Assembly (NCBI GenBank): GCA_040219275.1
Contig: JAVJSU010000007.1
Span: forward strand, 372,001-436,000
DNA: 64,000 bases
Source: JAVJSU01 sp040219275
GTDB lineage: Bacteria > Chloroflexota > Anaerolineae > Aggregatilineales > Phototrophicaceae
Reading direction: 5' to 3'
A model generated the notes under the pieces. That model saw only the letters and a list, made by a program, of their open reading frames with translations. It ran no database searches and was not told the origin of the DNA. Both the position numbers and the translations under genes were made by a program. Positions 18,695 to 27,919 of this stretch are shown piece after piece; the first letter of the stretch is position 1; each line of letters starts with the position of its first letter.

Positions 18695-19342
18695 ATGAAA
18701 ATGCCTGATATGAGTATGTTTGAAGATGATGAAAGTAGCTACTGGAATGAACCAGATGCCGTGCTGACCAATATTGTCGCGGCGTATGTGAATGTGATGG
18801 ACATGCCTATTGGCATCACGTTATTCGTCAAAGGGATGGTGATTAGCGGGACACTCGTCAGTGAACGCGAGTATTTAAAGCGCCTGACTGCAACGTTTAC
18901 CGATATGGCGAAGCAGGTCATCCAGCCTAAGACGAAAAAAGAGCGTGAAGTTGTAGAAGATATGTTTAATTTTCAGGAGCTAGAAGAAGGCTGGTATCCT
19001 GATGATGATGGTAGGTTGAATGGGGATGAGGAGGATGTCCCTGACGAACTGGCTACATCGGCGCAAGTCTTTGACAACGACGTGGATGCAGATGAAGACG
19101 ATGATCGTTTTGACTTCGACCTTGATGTTGAAGAAATGCCGCCAACCATCCGCCATTTGCACCTGACGGATGTCTCTATTGTCACGCCGCAACCGACTAT
19201 CGCCTTCGGGCAAGGTCCGATGCCCTATTTGCGTATGCGCTTAACGATGGTCGATGGCTGGATTCTGGGGCATTCCGCGCCATATGATAATTTTGAACCC
19301 TACGATGATGACGATGAATCGGATAAAACGATCTTACATTAG
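18695..19342 (+). CDS. GvpU-like protein
   Basis: A 215-residue acidic cytosolic protein. Residues about 32-70 (MPIGITLFVKGMVISGTLVS and the following YLKRLTATF) and a C-terminal segment (HLHLTDVSIV ... VDGWILGHS) match in order the layout I recall for the gas vesicle accessory protein GvpU: a hydrophobic strand pair with VxGxxISGTxxS, then a late FHL-like strand and a final VDGFFLG-like strand. Between them lies an insertion very rich in Asp/Glu (about residues 95-150). No other gvp gene is near, so a role in gas vesicles is doubtful; in other bacteria such proteins may act in stress or as chaperone-like factors. Assignment is by eye. Confidence 0.55.
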   Translation: MKMPDMSMFEDDESSYWNEPDAVLTNIVAAYVNVMDMPIGITLFVKGMVISGTLVSEREYLKRLTATFTDMAKQVIQPKTKKEREVVEDMFNFQELEEGWYPDDDGRLNGDEEDVPDELATSAQVFDNDVDADEDDDRFDFDLDVEEMPPTIRHLHLTDVSIVTPQPTIAFGQGPMPYLRMRLTMVDGWILGHSAPYDNFEPYDDDDESDKTILH

Positions 19343-19430
19343 GGCGAATTTGATAGTCTAATCTTGTGGCTAACCATTAACCGAAGGTGAGACTTGCCGA
19401 AAATAGGCTAGTCATTTGCGGATAGCGCAC

Positions 19431-19444
19431 TATAATGCCCCGCT
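19431..19444 (+). promoter_or_regulatory. -10 element giving a probably leaderless mRNA
   Basis: TATAAT (19431-19436) lies 8 nt before the ATG at 19445, so transcription should start at or next to the start codon. No Shine-Dalgarno sequence is present in that gap. Confidence 0.5.
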
Positions 19445-20098
19445 ATGAAAAAATTACTCAAGCAAGTTCGGTTCAAGCACATTCTGCGTTTCGCATTTAT
19501 CACAGGCGTGATCTGGATTGTGGTGATGATCGCGTTGGGTGTGGGCGTGAATACTTATGGCGTTACGGAAAATGCCGAAACTTCTGATGTGATTATCGTG
19601 CTGGGGTCGGGTTTGCGGCGGGATGGTCGCCCCGGTGATGCCTTACTGCGGCGGTCACGGTGGGGCGCACAACTTTACGCCGACGGTCTTGCGCCGACGG
19701 TCATCTGTACGGGCGGGGTGGGGCAGAACGCAGTCCGTAGCGAATCGTCCGCCTGCCGTGAAGTGCTCATCCGTGAAGGCGTGCCGGAAGAGGCGATCTT
19801 TGTCGAGGAGCAAAGCAAGAGCACGGAAGAAAACGCCATCTACGCGCAGGCAATTATGCTAGAAAATGACTGGACGAGTGCGGTCATCGTTACGGACAGC
19901 TTCCATATGCTCCGCGCCAACTGGATTTTCAATACCTATTTTGACGAAAACAACATCCACCACACACGCAGTCCCGTACCACGTGATTGGGTACGCTCCT
20001 ATTTTTATACGCGCCATTCGTTGCGTGAAATCGTCGCGTTACAATGGCAAGCCTTCAAGGAAATCTTCAATTTGCCGATCACCGCTGTGCCGGGATGA
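19445..20098 (+). CDS. YdcF/SanA-like DUF218 membrane protein
   Basis: A 217-residue protein with one N-terminal membrane helix (about residues 13-35) and a DUF218 domain. Typical motifs are visible: DVIIVLGSGLRRDGRPGD, RSRWGAQLYADG, VICTGGVG, ESSACREVLIREGVPEEAI, E...ST.ENA and VTDSFHMLRA. Family members such as SanA and ElyC affect envelope integrity and peptidoglycan or polysaccharide metabolism; the exact reaction is unknown. The gene seems to be read from a leaderless transcript. Confidence 0.85.
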   Translation: MKKLLKQVRFKHILRFAFITGVIWIVVMIALGVGVNTYGVTENAETSDVIIVLGSGLRRDGRPGDALLRRSRWGAQLYADGLAPTVICTGGVGQNAVRSESSACREVLIREGVPEEAIFVEEQSKSTEENAIYAQAIMLENDWTSAVIVTDSFHMLRANWIFNTYFDENNIHHTRSPVPRDWVRSYFYTRHSLREIVALQWQAFKEIFNLPITAVPG

Positions 20099-20138
20099 TG
20101 GTCGCCCATGAACCAATTCTGACAAAAGGCATGTCAAT

Positions 20139-20149
20139 TGTGATAAAAT
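20139..20149 (+). promoter_or_regulatory. Extended -10 promoter for ytxH-like gene
   Basis: TGTGATAAAAT, an extended -10 of the form TGnTAAAAT, about 42 bp before the ATG at 20191. A CTGACA hexamer at 20119-20124 could be the -35 (19-nt spacer). The same 11-mer recurs at 39315 and 49401. Confidence 0.5.
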
Positions 20150-20190
20150 AATACGCATGAATAGGTTGTTATTTTGATAAGGACAATCTG

Positions 20191-20466
20191 ATGAGCGAAC
20201 GTATTTATTACAGTCGAGCGGCGGAAGAACGCGCAAGACGTGAACAAATCTTCTTAACGGTGATGTTTCTGGCATTAGGATTGAGCATCGGCACTGCGCT
20301 GGCGTTGTTATTTGCGCCCAATAGCGGGAGCGAAACACGCAAAGATATTGCCAACACCGTCGAGGGGAGTCTTGAAACAGGGCGCGAAGTCACCAATCAA
20401 ACGGTGAAGCGGCTGGAGAAAGAAATCTCCGAGTTGCGTAAACGGCTTGAAGATCGCCTAAATTAG
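20191..20466 (+). CDS. YtxH-domain protein
   Basis: A 91-residue small membrane protein. A charged N terminus is followed by one membrane helix (about residues 20-40) and the YtxH signature ALLFAPNSGSETRKDI, then an amphipathic coiled-coil tail rich in Glu, Lys and Arg. YtxH proteins are linked to general stress in Bacillus and are sometimes annotated as gas-vesicle-like. It lies two genes after the GvpU-like gene, but each has its own promoter. A strong terminator follows. Confidence 0.85.
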   Translation: MSERIYYSRAAEERARREQIFLTVMFLALGLSIGTALALLFAPNSGSETRKDIANTVEGSLETGREVTNQTVKRLEKEISELRKRLEDRLN

Positions 20467-20490
20467 GGCATATCACAAAACGTATCATCA

Positions 20491-20524
20491 AAAAAACCCG
20501 GATGTGAACCTTTCCGGGTTTTTT
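20491..20524. terminator. Bidirectional terminator after ytxH-like gene
   Basis: A 12-bp perfect stem: AAAAAACCCGGA (20491-20502) and TCCGGGTTTTTT (20513-20524), loop of 10 nt. The A run and T run make it usable from both strands. Confidence 0.92.
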
Positions 20525-20715
20525 GTTGTCTATGTAAATAGAGACCTCTACTATAGTGGTGCGTTTAGCATACATAGGGGAATCGTCAGGCGGTTGGCTG
20601 TGGTTTCGTAACAATCACCTTTATAATAAGGATAAGCCTGATGCGTACACTGAAACCACACTCATAAATTGGATTCTATTCGTCAGCATCTACCAAATTA
20701 TTGCAGGGGGAGATT

Positions 20716-23700
20716 ATGCGCCGCGCATTGTTCCTAAGTATAAGTTTAATTTTACTGCTCATATTGAGCTTGAATATCATCGTCGCACAGGATTCAGGAG
20801 GCGACGGACAATCAGATTTACAAGTCGTCGATACTGACCCGTTAGAAGGCGAAGAACTCGGCTTGAGCGACGACATTACCGTTTATTTTGACCGTTTCAT
20901 TGATTGTGCCACCGCAAATGGTGCATTGACCATCTCACCGCAGATCGCGGGAGAGGTAATTTGTAACGAGAGCGACAATCAATTGACTTTTTCGCCGGAA
21001 GGGGACTATCAACCGGCGACAGTCTACACGCTGACGCTTGCCGATACGATCACCGCCACCGATGGCAATCGTTTAGCCGAGCCATTCTCGCTGAGTCTGG
21101 AAACGGCGGGCTTTTTGCGTATAACTCAGGTGCTCCCCGCGCCGGAAACGCAGGACGTTCCATCGGATGCAGTCATCACGGTGATTTTTAACCGTCCGGT
21201 GGTGCCGCTTGGGACGGTGGATGATATGGCGAATTTGCCGACTCCATTAACGATTTCGCCAACTGTTTCTGGACAGGGCGAATGGCTGAATACGTCCATC
21301 TACACCTTCACACCTGATCCGGCATGGGCGGGCGGGCAAACCTACGAAGTGATTGTCGACGGCGTGGAATCCGTTGATGGCATGACGCTCTCGCAAACTT
21401 ATGGCTGGACGTTTACGACGGAATCGCCCCGCGTGATTGGCGTGATGCCGGAAGATGCGGCGGGTAGCGTAGGATTGAATGACTCGATTCAGGTCACGTT
21501 TAATCAGCCGATGGATCAGGCGAGCGTGGAATCAACCTTTATTGTCTCTCGCAATACAGAAGAAACAGTGACGGGTGCATTTGAATGGGCTGATGATGGC
21601 ATGGGCTTCCGGTTTACGCCGGACAATTCACTCGCGCTGAATTCGGTCTATCAGGTGGGCTTTACCGCGCCACCGCTTGCATTGGCGGGCGGGGTGCTGG
21701 CAGATGATGGCGGCGGGCGGATTTCTTCGTTTGCGACGGTGCCACTTCCGGCGATTGTGGGCACATCCCCGAATGATGGTGATGTTGACGTGCCACCGTA
21801 TGGCGGAATCACGTTGATGTTCGCTTCGCCGATGGATGTCGATACCTTTGAAGACCATGTGACGATTGACCCCGAACCGTGGCTTGATCCCGAATTTTAT
21901 TTTCAGGATTACAACAATTCGCTGACGGTTTCTTTCCCGACAGAGCCGAGCACGCTCTATACCATCACGGTTGAGCCGGGCATGGCGGATATTTACGGCA
22001 ACACGATTGATACGCCGTTTTCATTTACATTTACCACGTCCGCGTATGATCCGAATGTGTCGTTGCGCGTGCCGGGTTCGGTGGGTTTTTATAACGCCTC
22101 CCGTCCCGATACGAGTTTGTTCGTCACGCATCGCAACGTCAGCCGTTTGAATCTGCAACTTTACGCCGTCCCGCTCGATCAATTTGCGCGTCGTCTGGCA
22201 GATCAGCAAATGTATGATCCCGCGCAGGATTATTTCCCGTCAGCGGATAATTTGTTGCGTAATTGGCAGATCGAATCTGTCGCGCCGGAGAACGCCGTGC
22301 GTTATGAATTTCTTGATCTGGGCGATGCCACGCAGGGAGAAGCCGCGGTAGATTGTCCGGGGGCGATGCCGTCCCGCGTTGGCGTTGGTGACACGGCAAT
22401 TGTCGTCACCGATCCGCTTCCGGTACGGGCGCGTACCACGGCGGTTGATGGCGAAATCGTCGAACTGCTTTACAAAGATTATGTCATGACCATCGTTGAC
22501 GGTCCGGTGTGTAGTGATGGGCTGACGTGGTGGGGCGTGCGTCTGCGTGATGAGAGTATCGCGTGGATCGTTGAAGGCATTGATGGCGAATATTTCATTG
22601 ATTTGCGTGCCGCCGCGCAGGATACGGAAGTCACCGTGCCGACTGATGCCGGACTTGGCGCGTATGTCGATGAAAACGGGTCGCTGAATCCGGGTATTTA
22701 TTATCTGGAAGTGACCTCGCCGGAAACCGAAGCGCGGGATTACTACCCCGGCAAGCATTTTATGGTGGTGGCGACGGCGAATCTCGTCATGCACTCCACG
22801 ATTGATAGCGTCGTCATCTGGGCGACGGATGTGAACACGGGGCAACCGATTCCTACCGCGCCGATCACGCTCTATGACCAGACTTATAACGTGGTCGTTA
22901 GCGGCATTACCGACGCGGATGGTGTGCTCCGGCTGGATATGCTCCGTGCGAATGATTTGAGTATCCCTCATGTGGCGATTCTGCAAAGCGAGGGTCAATT
23001 TGGCATCGGCACCAATCGCTGGACGGACGGCATTGACCCGTGGCAATTCGGAGAAAATGCCATTTTTTACCCGCAACAATACAGCTTGTATATGTATACA
23101 GATCGTCCGGTGTATCGTCCCGGTCAGCCGGTTTATTATCGTGGCGTGGTGCGAAATCGGGATGATGTGACCTATACCATACCGGATTTGGATGTTGTCA
23201 CGGTCAATGTCTATAACGATCAGGGCGAGATCATCACGACCAGAGAAGCGCCACTGACCGCGTATGGCACATTTAGCGGGCAATTTGACTTGGATGCGGA
23301 TGCGTCGCTTGGCTACTATCAAATCAGCGTGGTTTTGCCCTCAGAGGTGGAATTCCAGAACGAAGGTGGTTCGGTGGGGTTCAATGTGGCGGAATATCGT
23401 CTGCCAGAATTTCAGGTTGAACTCACGCCGGATGCGCCCGAAGTCGCGCAGAATGATAGCATTGGTGTGACGGTCAACAGCACCTATTTCTTCGGCGGAG
23501 TCGTGTCTGATGCGACTGTCGAATACAACGTGATTTCACAGCCGTATAGCTTCAACTATGCCGGTCAGGGCGCACCCTATACGTTTACGGACTTTAACCC
23601 CGATGCTGGACCCAGTGAATTTTACGGCACATCTCGCGGGGTAGTTTCCAGCGGGGAAGGCACAACTGACGCGCAAGGCAACCTGACGATTCAAGTGCCT

Positions 23701-26700
23701 GCGGAACTCGGCGATGCAACACAAAGCCAGACGTTCACCATAGAGGCGACGGTCACAGATGAAAGTGAGCAGGCGGTCAGTGGGCGTACGGATGTGGTCG
23801 TGCATCAAGGGCTGGTTTATGCGGGTATTCGCTTCCCGGAGTATATCGGCACGGCAGATGAAGAATCGACGGTTGAATTCATCAGCGTCGATTGGGAGGG
23901 CAACCCCGTCCCCGATCAAGACCTGACTATTGAGGTTTACGAACGGCGCTGGTCGAGCGTGCAGGAGCAAGACCCGTCTAGCGGGCGCACCACATGGACG
24001 TATGAAGTGGAAGATGTGCCCGTCACCGAGGGCGAGGTAACCACCAACGCGGATGGCGAAGCGGATTATACCTTTGTGCCACCGAATGGCGGGATTTTTA
24101 AAGTGTTGGTGATAGCCCGTGACGAACTCGGCAATGAAATCCGTGCCTCGGCGTTCCAATGGGTGAGCAGTGGCGAATATATCGCATGGCGGCAACAGAA
24201 TAGCAATCGCATTGATCTGGTGACGGATGCCACCGATTACAGTGTCGGCGATACCGCAGAAATTCTGATCGCGTCACCGTTTCAGGGTGCGTCTGAAGCC
24301 CTCATCACCGTTGAACGGGGCGATGTGTTGCAGACCGAGCGCATCACGATGGAGAGCAATTCCTACGTCTACGAATTACCCATCACGGCAGATTTTGCGC
24401 CAAATGTCTATGTCAGCGTGGTGCTCGTCAAAGGCGTGGATGAAAATAATCCTGTTGCGGCGTTCCGTGTTGGCTTGACTCAATTGCGTGTGGATAACAG
24501 CCAATATGAACTGAATATCGACATCACACCGGACAGAGAAAATGCCGGACCGCGGGAAACAGTAACGTATACCGTCCGCACCACCGATTATCAGGGTCAA
24601 CCTGTGCAAACCGAAGTCGGCGTGGCATTGACCGATCTCGCGTCGCTGTCGATTGCTGATCCCAATAGCGGACCGATCCTGTTGCATTTTTATGGTCAGC
24701 AGGGTTTGGCGGTACGCACATCGACTATTTTGACGATCAATACCGATCAACTGACGCAAACCGTGATTGATACCATCAAGGGCGGTGGTGGCGGTTTCGG
24801 CGAGGGAGGCATTTTCGACATCCGCGAAGATTTTGTCGATACGGCGTTCTGGAACGGCTCTCTGGTCACGGATGCCAACGGTACGGCGACCTTTGAAGTC
24901 ACGTTGCCGGATAATTTGACGACGTGGCGATTGGATGCGCGGGCGGTGACTTCCGGCGAAAATGGGCGGATGCTCGTTGGGCAAGACACGTTTGATCTGC
25001 TGAGTACCAAACCATTATTGGTGCGTCCGGTCACGCCACGCTTTTTCGTCGTCGGCGATGAGGTTGTGCTGGCGACGGTGGTCAATAACAACACAGATTC
25101 CGCGCAAACAGTCGGCGTGACCTTAGAGGGTAACGGGATTCTGTTTGAAGGTGAGACGATTCAGCAGGTGGAAATTGCCGCTGGCGGACGGGCGCGTGTC
25201 GAATGGCGCGTCACCGTGCAAGATGTGGAGACCATCGACCTGACGTTTAGCGCAGTGACAGCTGATGGTGCTTATGGGGATGCCAGCAAACCGCCACTTG
25301 GTCAGGGTGATGATCGCCTGTTGCCTGTGTATCGCTATGAAGCTCCTGAAACCACCGGTACGGGCGGCATTTTGCGCGATGCTGGCACGCGGACAGAATC
25401 AATTGTGTTGCCGGAACGCTTCAACGTGACGCAGGGCGAATTGACCATCAACGTTGAACCCTCGCTCGCGGCGATGAGCCTTGAAGCACTGGATGTTCTG
25501 CGCGGCTATCGGGTAGAAAACATGGAAATGGTGGTGAGTCGTTTCTTGCCGAATATCATGGCGTTCCGTGCGTTTAACGAACTGGGGATCACCTCACAGC
25601 GCGACTTGCGGGCGGAACTTAATCGTCAGGTGCAATTCGCTATCCAACGCCTATATGCGGAGCAAAAGGTTGATGGCGGTTGGGGCTGGTTTGTGCAGGA
25701 TGCTAGTAATCCGATGGTGACGGCTTACGCGCTCATCGGACTGGTGGAGGCGCAGGCAACGGGCTTTGCTGTCGATCAGGGGGTGATTTCCCGCGCGGTG
25801 CAATATCTCGAAGGGCAATACGTCCAAACGGGGCTGAACACTGAGAATTGGCGTTTGAACCGTCAGGCGTTTTTGCTGTATGCGGTGGCGCGTGCTGGTC
25901 AGCCGAACATCGCCCGCACGACGACCCTTTTCGATGAGCGGGCACGTTTGAGCCTATACGCCCGTGCATTGCTCACACGGACGTTCTACTTGATTGACCC
26001 GAACGAAACCAGCCGCATCGACACGCTGATTTCCGGCATCTTCGCCAACGCCATCATGAGCGCCAACGGGGTACACTGGGAAGAAGATCAGCGCGACTAC
26101 TATAACTGGAATACCGATACCCGCACGACAGCGATGGTGTTGCAGGCGCTGGTGGAAGTGCAACCGCAGAGCGAGCTTATCCCTAATGTGGTGCGCTGGT
26201 TGTTGGTGGCACGTTCTACAGAAGTCTGGGAAACCTCACAGGAAACGGCGTGGGCGGTGATGGCATTGACGGATTACATGGCGATTTCCGGCGATCTGCG
26301 CCCTGAATATAGCTTTGAGGTGGACTTCAACGGGGACGCGCTCCTGAACGCGGATGCGTCACCGGAGAATGCGACAGTCATGCGCCGTTTGGTGGTCGAT
26401 GTGGCGGATATGTTGCGCGATCAAGCCAATACGCTGGTCTTTGATCGCACGGCTGGTTCGGGTGTGCTGTATTACACGGCGTATCTGAATGCTTATCTGC
26501 CTGTGCCGGAGATCGAACCGCTGAATCGGGGAATCATCGTAGAGCGGCAATATAGCTTGCTCGAAGATGAAACTCACACGCCGATTGATAGCGCGACGGT
26601 GGGGCAATTGGTGCAGGTTCGCCTGTCGATCATCGCGCCGAACGACTTGCATTACGTCACCATCGAAGACCCGATTCCGGCAGGCACGGATGCAGTTAAT

Positions 26701-26991
26701 CCAAATCTGACTACCAGCCAGCAAATTGGCACACGCCCTGAACTTAACCCCGAAGACCCGCTCAGTCAGGGGTGGGGTTGGTGGTGGTTCAGCGCCATTC
26801 AGTTTGAGGATGAGCGCGTGGTGTTGAACAGCACTTTCCTACCTGCTGGAACGTATGAATATGTCTATACGATCCGCACGGGCTTGGCGGGTGTGTATAA
26901 CGTCATACCGGCGACGGCACGGGAAAATTACTTCCCGGATGTGTACGGACGAAGCGAGGGGTCAACCTTCACGATTCTGCCGGGCGAATAG
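20716..26991 (+). CDS. Alpha-2-macroglobulin family protein, thioester lost, with Ig-like and SH3-like modules
   Basis: A 2091-residue exported protein. A signal peptide (residues 1-25, ending VA before Q) with no lipobox is followed by four Big_5-type Ig-like repeats (about 35-445), an SH3-like module (about 548-640), macroglobulin domains starting near the YMYTDRPVYRPGQPVYYRG strand (about 795), a Gly-rich bait-like loop (KGGGGGFGEGG), the A2M domain (AFWNGSLVTDANG...LPDNLTTWRLDARAVTSG), and a helical terpenoid-cyclase-like domain containing GGWGWF. At the thioester site, where CxEQ precedes VSRFLP, the sequence reads N1602-M-E-M1605, so the reactive Cys and Gln are both missing. Bacterial members are thought to trap proteases in the periplasm or on the surface. 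ATG 20716 follows GGGGGAG. No pbpC lies next to it. Confidence 0.88.
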   Translation: MRRALFLSISLILLLILSLNIIVAQDSGGDGQSDLQVVDTDPLEGEELGLSDDITVYFDRFIDCATANGALTISPQIAGEVICNESDNQLTFSPEGDYQPATVYTLTLADTITATDGNRLAEPFSLSLETAGFLRITQVLPAPETQDVPSDAVITVIFNRPVVPLGTVDDMANLPTPLTISPTVSGQGEWLNTSIYTFTPDPAWAGGQTYEVIVDGVESVDGMTLSQTYGWTFTTESPRVIGVMPEDAAGSVGLNDSIQVTFNQPMDQASVESTFIVSRNTEETVTGAFEWADDGMGFRFTPDNSLALNSVYQVGFTAPPLALAGGVLADDGGGRISSFATVPLPAIVGTSPNDGDVDVPPYGGITLMFASPMDVDTFEDHVTIDPEPWLDPEFYFQDYNNSLTVSFPTEPSTLYTITVEPGMADIYGNTIDTPFSFTFTTSAYDPNVSLRVPGSVGFYNASRPDTSLFVTHRNVSRLNLQLYAVPLDQFARRLADQQMYDPAQDYFPSADNLLRNWQIESVAPENAVRYEFLDLGDATQGEAAVDCPGAMPSRVGVGDTAIVVTDPLPVRARTTAVDGEIVELLYKDYVMTIVDGPVCSDGLTWWGVRLRDESIAWIVEGIDGEYFIDLRAAAQDTEVTVPTDAGLGAYVDENGSLNPGIYYLEVTSPETEARDYYPGKHFMVVATANLVMHSTIDSVVIWATDVNTGQPIPTAPITLYDQTYNVVVSGITDADGVLRLDMLRANDLSIPHVAILQSEGQFGIGTNRWTDGIDPWQFGENAIFYPQQYSLYMYTDRPVYRPGQPVYYRGVVRNRDDVTYTIPDLDVVTVNVYNDQGEIITTREAPLTAYGTFSGQFDLDADASLGYYQISVVLPSEVEFQNEGGSVGFNVAEYRLPEFQVELTPDAPEVAQNDSIGVTVNSTYFFGGVVSDATVEYNVISQPYSFNYAGQGAPYTFTDFNPDAGPSEFYGTSRGVVSSGEGTTDAQGNLTIQVPAELGDATQSQTFTIEATVTDESEQAVSGRTDVVVHQGLVYAGIRFPEYIGTADEESTVEFISVDWEGNPVPDQDLTIEVYERRWSSVQEQDPSSGRTTWTYEVEDVPVTEGEVTTNADGEADYTFVPPNGGIFKVLVIARDELGNEIRASAFQWVSSGEYIAWRQQNSNRIDLVTDATDYSVGDTAEILIASPFQGASEALITVERGDVLQTERITMESNSYVYELPITADFAPNVYVSVVLVKGVDENNPVAAFRVGLTQLRVDNSQYELNIDITPDRENAGPRETVTYTVRTTDYQGQPVQTEVGVALTDLASLSIADPNSGPILLHFYGQQGLAVRTSTILTINTDQLTQTVIDTIKGGGGGFGEGGIFDIREDFVDTAFWNGSLVTDANGTATFEVTLPDNLTTWRLDARAVTSGENGRMLVGQDTFDLLSTKPLLVRPVTPRFFVVGDEVVLATVVNNNTDSAQTVGVTLEGNGILFEGETIQQVEIAAGGRARVEWRVTVQDVETIDLTFSAVTADGAYGDASKPPLGQGDDRLLPVYRYEAPETTGTGGILRDAGTRTESIVLPERFNVTQGELTINVEPSLAAMSLEALDVLRGYRVENMEMVVSRFLPNIMAFRAFNELGITSQRDLRAELNRQVQFAIQRLYAEQKVDGGWGWFVQDASNPMVTAYALIGLVEAQATGFAVDQGVISRAVQYLEGQYVQTGLNTENWRLNRQAFLLYAVARAGQPNIARTTTLFDERARLSLYARALLTRTFYLIDPNETSRIDTLISGIFANAIMSANGVHWEEDQRDYYNWNTDTRTTAMVLQALVEVQPQSELIPNVVRWLLVARSTEVWETSQETAWAVMALTDYMAISGDLRPEYSFEVDFNGDALLNADASPENATVMRRLVVDVADMLRDQANTLVFDRTAGSGVLYYTAYLNAYLPVPEIEPLNRGIIVERQYSLLEDETHTPIDSATVGQLVQVRLSIIAPNDLHYVTIEDPIPAGTDAVNPNLTTSQQIGTRPELNPEDPLSQGWGWWWFSAIQFEDERVVLNSTFLPAGTYEYVYTIRTGLAGVYNVIPATARENYFPDVYGRSEGSTFTILPGE

Positions 26992-27018
26992 CGGTACACT
27001 AATAGCAGTGAATGTTTG

Positions 27019-27057
27019 TATAGGGATGGTGTCTACGATAATCCAGCCATCCCTATA
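27019..27057 (+). terminator. Inverted repeat after macroglobulin gene
   Basis: An 11-bp perfect stem TATAGGGATGG / CCATCCCTATA (27019-27029, 27047-27057) with a 17-nt loop, followed by TTGATTTCTT. It is probably a terminator, although the T tract is broken. Confidence 0.6.
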
Positions 27058-27077
27058 TTGATTTCTTGGGGACGAGA

Positions 27078-27896
27078 TTGACAACCTTAAGCGCACTCGG
27101 CAAGCCAAAAAAATCATATCGTGCAACCCGAACCACAAATTTAGGGTATGGCATGGGCGCGGTGTTTCTGCTCGCGTTCGGTATCGTATTTCTTTTTTTG
27201 ATGATTTTCATGGCATATCTGATTTTTACAGGAGAAACGTCTCTTGAAGAACTCAAGCGCGAATGGTTTCTCTACGTGTTTGGAATGCCGCTTCTCAGCA
27301 TTGCATCTGTGTTCGCCATTTATTCCGGCGGAGACACGCTCCGTCAGATTTTCAAAATACGGCGCAACCCATTACTTTATATCATTTACGAGCATGGCTT
27401 GCTCATTAAAGAAGGCGACGCTGTTCAAGCGGTATTGTGGCGGGATGTGGTTGACCTTCTTACACGGCTTGATACCTATAGACTCGTCTATACATTCCCC
27501 AAAATCACCCGATTAAAGCTAAAAAATGGGCGAGAAGTAAAATTTAGCTCCCTTGTTGAAAATTATGATGAACTGATTACATACATCGAAACGCAAGTGA
27601 CGAATATGCTCGTTCCGCGATGGTTGGCACGGTTGCGTCTGCAAGGATCATTGACTTCTGGTTCGCTCATAATCGACAAAGCAGGCATCGAATCAAAGAA
27701 GAAGCGTTTTCGGTGGGCAGAGATCGAGAAAATTTACCTACAAAGAGTTGCCGGAGCAAATTCAATCAACGTCACAGTGGCACTGCGAAAGGGCAAGGGT
27801 GAAAAAGTGCTCAATTGGTCGGATGTGCCAAATCCGGTGGTGATGATGCACACGATCAACATGATCTGTGAACAATATCGAGAAGAATTCACGTAA
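27078..27896 (+). CDS. Two-TM membrane protein, paralogue A (DUF6585-like, tentative)
   Basis: A 272-residue protein that I cannot assign a function. It begins with SALGKP, has two membrane helices (about residues 28-55 and 70-95), then a soluble part with an IIYEHGLLIKEGD strand, a VLWRDVVDLLTR segment and a C-terminal beta-rich domain with RWAEIEKIYLQ. This layout resembles the DUF6585 family and PH-like domains. The next gene is a clear paralogue. The TTG start at 27078 is chosen because it aligns with the TTG of the paralogue (TTSALGKP-type start in both) and both follow a GGGGA site. Confidence 0.75.
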   Translation: MTTLSALGKPKKSYRATRTTNLGYGMGAVFLLAFGIVFLFLMIFMAYLIFTGETSLEELKREWFLYVFGMPLLSIASVFAIYSGGDTLRQIFKIRRNPLLYIIYEHGLLIKEGDAVQAVLWRDVVDLLTRLDTYRLVYTFPKITRLKLKNGREVKFSSLVENYDELITYIETQVTNMLVPRWLARLRLQGSLTSGSLIIDKAGIESKKKRFRWAEIEKIYLQRVAGANSINVTVALRKGKGEKVLNWSDVPNPVVMMHTINMICEQYREEFT

Positions 27897-27919
27897 ATAA
27901 CACGATTCTTGAGGGGAAA

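Noticed and set aside
22240..23322. Long open frame (360 codons) on the minus strand inside the macroglobulin gene
   Set aside because: It mirrors codon bias of the + gene, has no ribosome-binding site or known motif, and lies fully inside a well-supported coding region.
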